DNA of 8,011 nt from NCBI GenBank assembly GCA_002721375.1, contig PBKH01000039.1, forward strand, positions 2,535 to 10,545, written 5' to 3'. The first letter of the stretch is position 1; each line of letters starts with the position of its first letter. Source of the DNA: Verrucomicrobiales bacterium (GTDB lineage Bacteria; Verrucomicrobiota; Verrucomicrobiia; Limisphaerales; UBA1096). The notes beneath the pieces were generated by a model. The model did no database searches. It worked only from the letters and a program-made list of their open reading frames with translations, and was not told the DNA's origin. A program made the position numbers and the translations under genes. Positions 6,557 through 8,011 of the stretch are shown piece after piece.

Positions 6557-8011
6557 GGATTGATTCACTTTGTCTAGGAACGGTTTCAGTTGGCTTCCAT
6601 CAATCGACTCGCCACCCTGAATCACATCAGCCGTACGCGTCCGAAACCGGGATTTTCGGCGGTTATCCGGCGGACCGACATATACAGCCTTTGCAGTTAG
6701 AGGTTTGGTTCGGCCGTAACCAGGTGCCTTAAGCAAATCCATTAGTTTCATCTCCACCCATTGCCCACTGCACTCGCCAAAAAAAATCAGAACGCCGTCA
6801 CAAAATTTCAAGTTATCTTGGTGAACCTGCACGAAAGCGTCCTCATCCCCATCGAACTGCGGTATTTTCACTTCGTAACCCTGATCGAAAAGATAGTCCT
6901 CCAGTGGTTCAATTGCTGCCTCGTCCTGCTGATCACAGATTAAGTAAATTCTTTTCTCACCATCATCCTCCGCTTGACCAAGCGCGGACGGGTCAGGTTT
7001 GGCTTCCTCGGGCTGTTTTTCCTCCACTATCAACTGTTTTATAGCCTGGTTCTTGACATCTTCAATTTGCCCAACCAACAACTCGGTAGTAGCCATGCCT
7101 TCGCTGCTGTTCTGCAGGTTATCTATAAACTGCTTGTGCCTATCGCTATCCGGTTCATTGTCCGGCGCCATCCAGAGTAGGCGAGGCAGTGAATCCTGTT
7201 CACTTCTTTTGGCAGCAAGTGCGGATTGCAGTTCGATGAGAGAGACTTCGCCTCCTTCCGGCACAATTCCATAACGGTTACCAATCAGATGAATAGCCAG
7301 ATGAGATCTGGAAAGGTAATCAGAGATCAGTTCTGTGGCTTCTTCCGCTTCGAGCGGCAAGGGACGATCCGGCAGCACCGTGTGTCCACGCTCGAGTAGT
7401 TCGCGCCGTATCCGATCGCGCTCTGCCTTTAAGTCCGATGTAACATCGGCAAGATATACTACTCGACCAGTCTTGTTTGCGGTTGGTTCGGCGGACGGAC
7501 CATCTCCGCCCATTTCCTTAAGTATACCTGTGATTTCATGAGCGAGGTCATATACTCGCTCGAGATAATTGCGCTTTGCCTCGTGGCCAAACTCCTCATT
7601 GAACTCTCGAACTCGGCCTGAGTCCGGGTCAATGTCGAAAAACTCAAAACCAAGCAGGCTATTGAAAATACCATGGGCCGACCCACCAGTACCATCTCCT
7701 TCAACCGGGGTCTTAACGACCTTAATGATTCTGGATTTTTCCCCAACACGAATCCCTAGGCCCTCCTCGGCTTGATTATAGAATTCGTTCAATTCTCGAT
7801 TGCACCACTCGCTGTTGACGTATCGTGGGGAAACAATCGATACCATCAACTTGGTCTGGCCGAACTCATTTATGATCTTCTCATCGAAGATATCCGTTCC
7901 AGAAAGTTTCATGTCCCTCCAGATACGAGGATTTTCCCCAAGTAACTGACGAAGGCGAATCTCAAGGGTGCGATGAAACTGACTTATCCAACCCTTCTGC
8001 CCTTCGGTCAG
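6539..8011 (-). CDS. TIR-domain protein with two extra TIR-like modules, 5' end missing (probable effector)
   Basis: The frame is open without a stop to the right edge, giving 490 visible residues; the true start lies outside the window. The first ATG (7910-7912) is internal, because the 33 residues before it (GWISQFHRTLEIRL, then PRIWRD) are standard TIR alpha-A and beta-B sequence. Only the first TIR strand, perhaps about 20 residues, should be missing. Visible residues 1 to about 165 are the TIR domain, with BB-loop (KLSGTDIF), SIVSPRYV strand and SEWCNREL; the Glu of WCxxE (codon 7793-7795) matches the catalytic glutamate of NAD-cleaving TIR domains. Residues about 182-327 form a second alpha/beta module (VYLADVTSDLKAERDRIRREL), resembling DUF4062/TIR-like domains. 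After an acidic, proline-containing linker, residues about 353-483 form a third module (RIYLICDQQDE; CDGVLIFFGECSGQWVEMKL), where Lys replaces the Glu of WxxxE. No signal peptide or membrane helix is visible, so it is probably cytoplasmic. It ends in TGA overlapping the STAND gene. NADase function is inferred. Confidence 0.9.
   Translation of the reverse strand: MTEGQKGWISQFHRTLEIRLRQLLGENPRIWRDMKLSGTDIFDEKIINEFGQTKLMVSIVSPRYVNSEWCNRELNEFYNQAEEGLGIRVGEKSRIIKVVKTPVEGDGTGGSAHGIFNSLLGFEFFDIDPDSGRVREFNEEFGHEAKRNYLERVYDLAHEITGILKEMGGDGPSAEPTANKTGRVVYLADVTSDLKAERDRIRRELLERGHTVLPDRPLPLEAEEATELISDYLSRSHLAIHLIGNRYGIVPEGGEVSLIELQSALAAKRSEQDSLPRLLWMAPDNEPDSDRHKQFIDNLQNSSEGMATTELLVGQIEDVKNQAIKQLIVEEKQPEEAKPDPSALGQAEDDGEKRIYLICDQQDEAAIEPLEDYLFDQGYEVKIPQFDGDEDAFVQVHQDNLKFCDGVLIFFGECSGQWVEMKLMDLLKAPGYGRTKPLTAKAVYVGPPDNRRKSRFRTRTADVIQGGESIDGSQLKPFLDKVNQSKGGMK

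Noticed and set aside
6969..7775. Several short plus- and minus-strand open frames across the TIR gene, such as 6999-7274 and 7459-7749
   Set aside because: They overlap a convincingly coding frame, look like out-of-frame translations and match no family I recognise.
6539..7912. TIR gene starting at the ATG at 7912
   Set aside because: Open frame and conserved TIR sequence continue upstream to the window edge; the start would cut the domain.
1..8011. CRISPR array, tRNA, insertion sequence or attachment site
   Set aside because: Coding sequence fills the window; no spaced direct repeats, cloverleaf sequence or transposase motifs were seen.

Overview
The window carries two genes, both on the minus strand and read right to left, filling all but the first 38 bases. 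The upstream gene (6539-8011, cut by the right edge) encodes a TIR-domain protein with two further TIR-like or Rossmann-like alpha/beta modules behind the TIR domain. The downstream gene (39-6542) encodes a 2167-residue multidomain STAND-type NTPase. Its order is nSTAND1 P-loop NTPase with winged-helix-like end, coiled coil, one predicted membrane helix, second coiled coil, helical linker, long WD40 beta-propeller region, conserved linker, discoidin (F5/8 type C)-like beta-sandwich, TPR-like helices and a C-terminal beta-rich module. The genes overlap by four bases (GTGA) behind a strong ribosome binding site, so they are almost certainly co-translated.

Organism: bacterial, because of the Shine-Dalgarno sequence, the tight overlap and the domain families. 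No marker gene is present. The giant WD40/TPR architecture and the C-terminal module (which from memory resembles modules in Planctomycetota and Verrucomicrobiota proteins) weakly suggest the PVC group or a similar large-genome environmental bacterium. This is a low-confidence guess.

Likely joint function (inference): the STAND protein would sense a ligand through its propeller, discoidin-like and TPR parts and switch state through its NTPase. The TIR protein, which keeps the WCxxE glutamate used by NAD-cleaving TIR domains, would be the effector. This resembles bacterial TIR/STAND immune or conflict systems such as Avs-type proteins, but with effector and sensor in separate coupled genes and a membrane helix between switch and sensor. 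Neither a phage-defence role nor the NADase activity can be proven from sequence alone.

Base composition differs along the operon: the TIR gene and NTPase part are GC-richer (sampled rows near 60%) than the sensor part (sampled rows about 30-47%), with the change close to the start of the propeller region.
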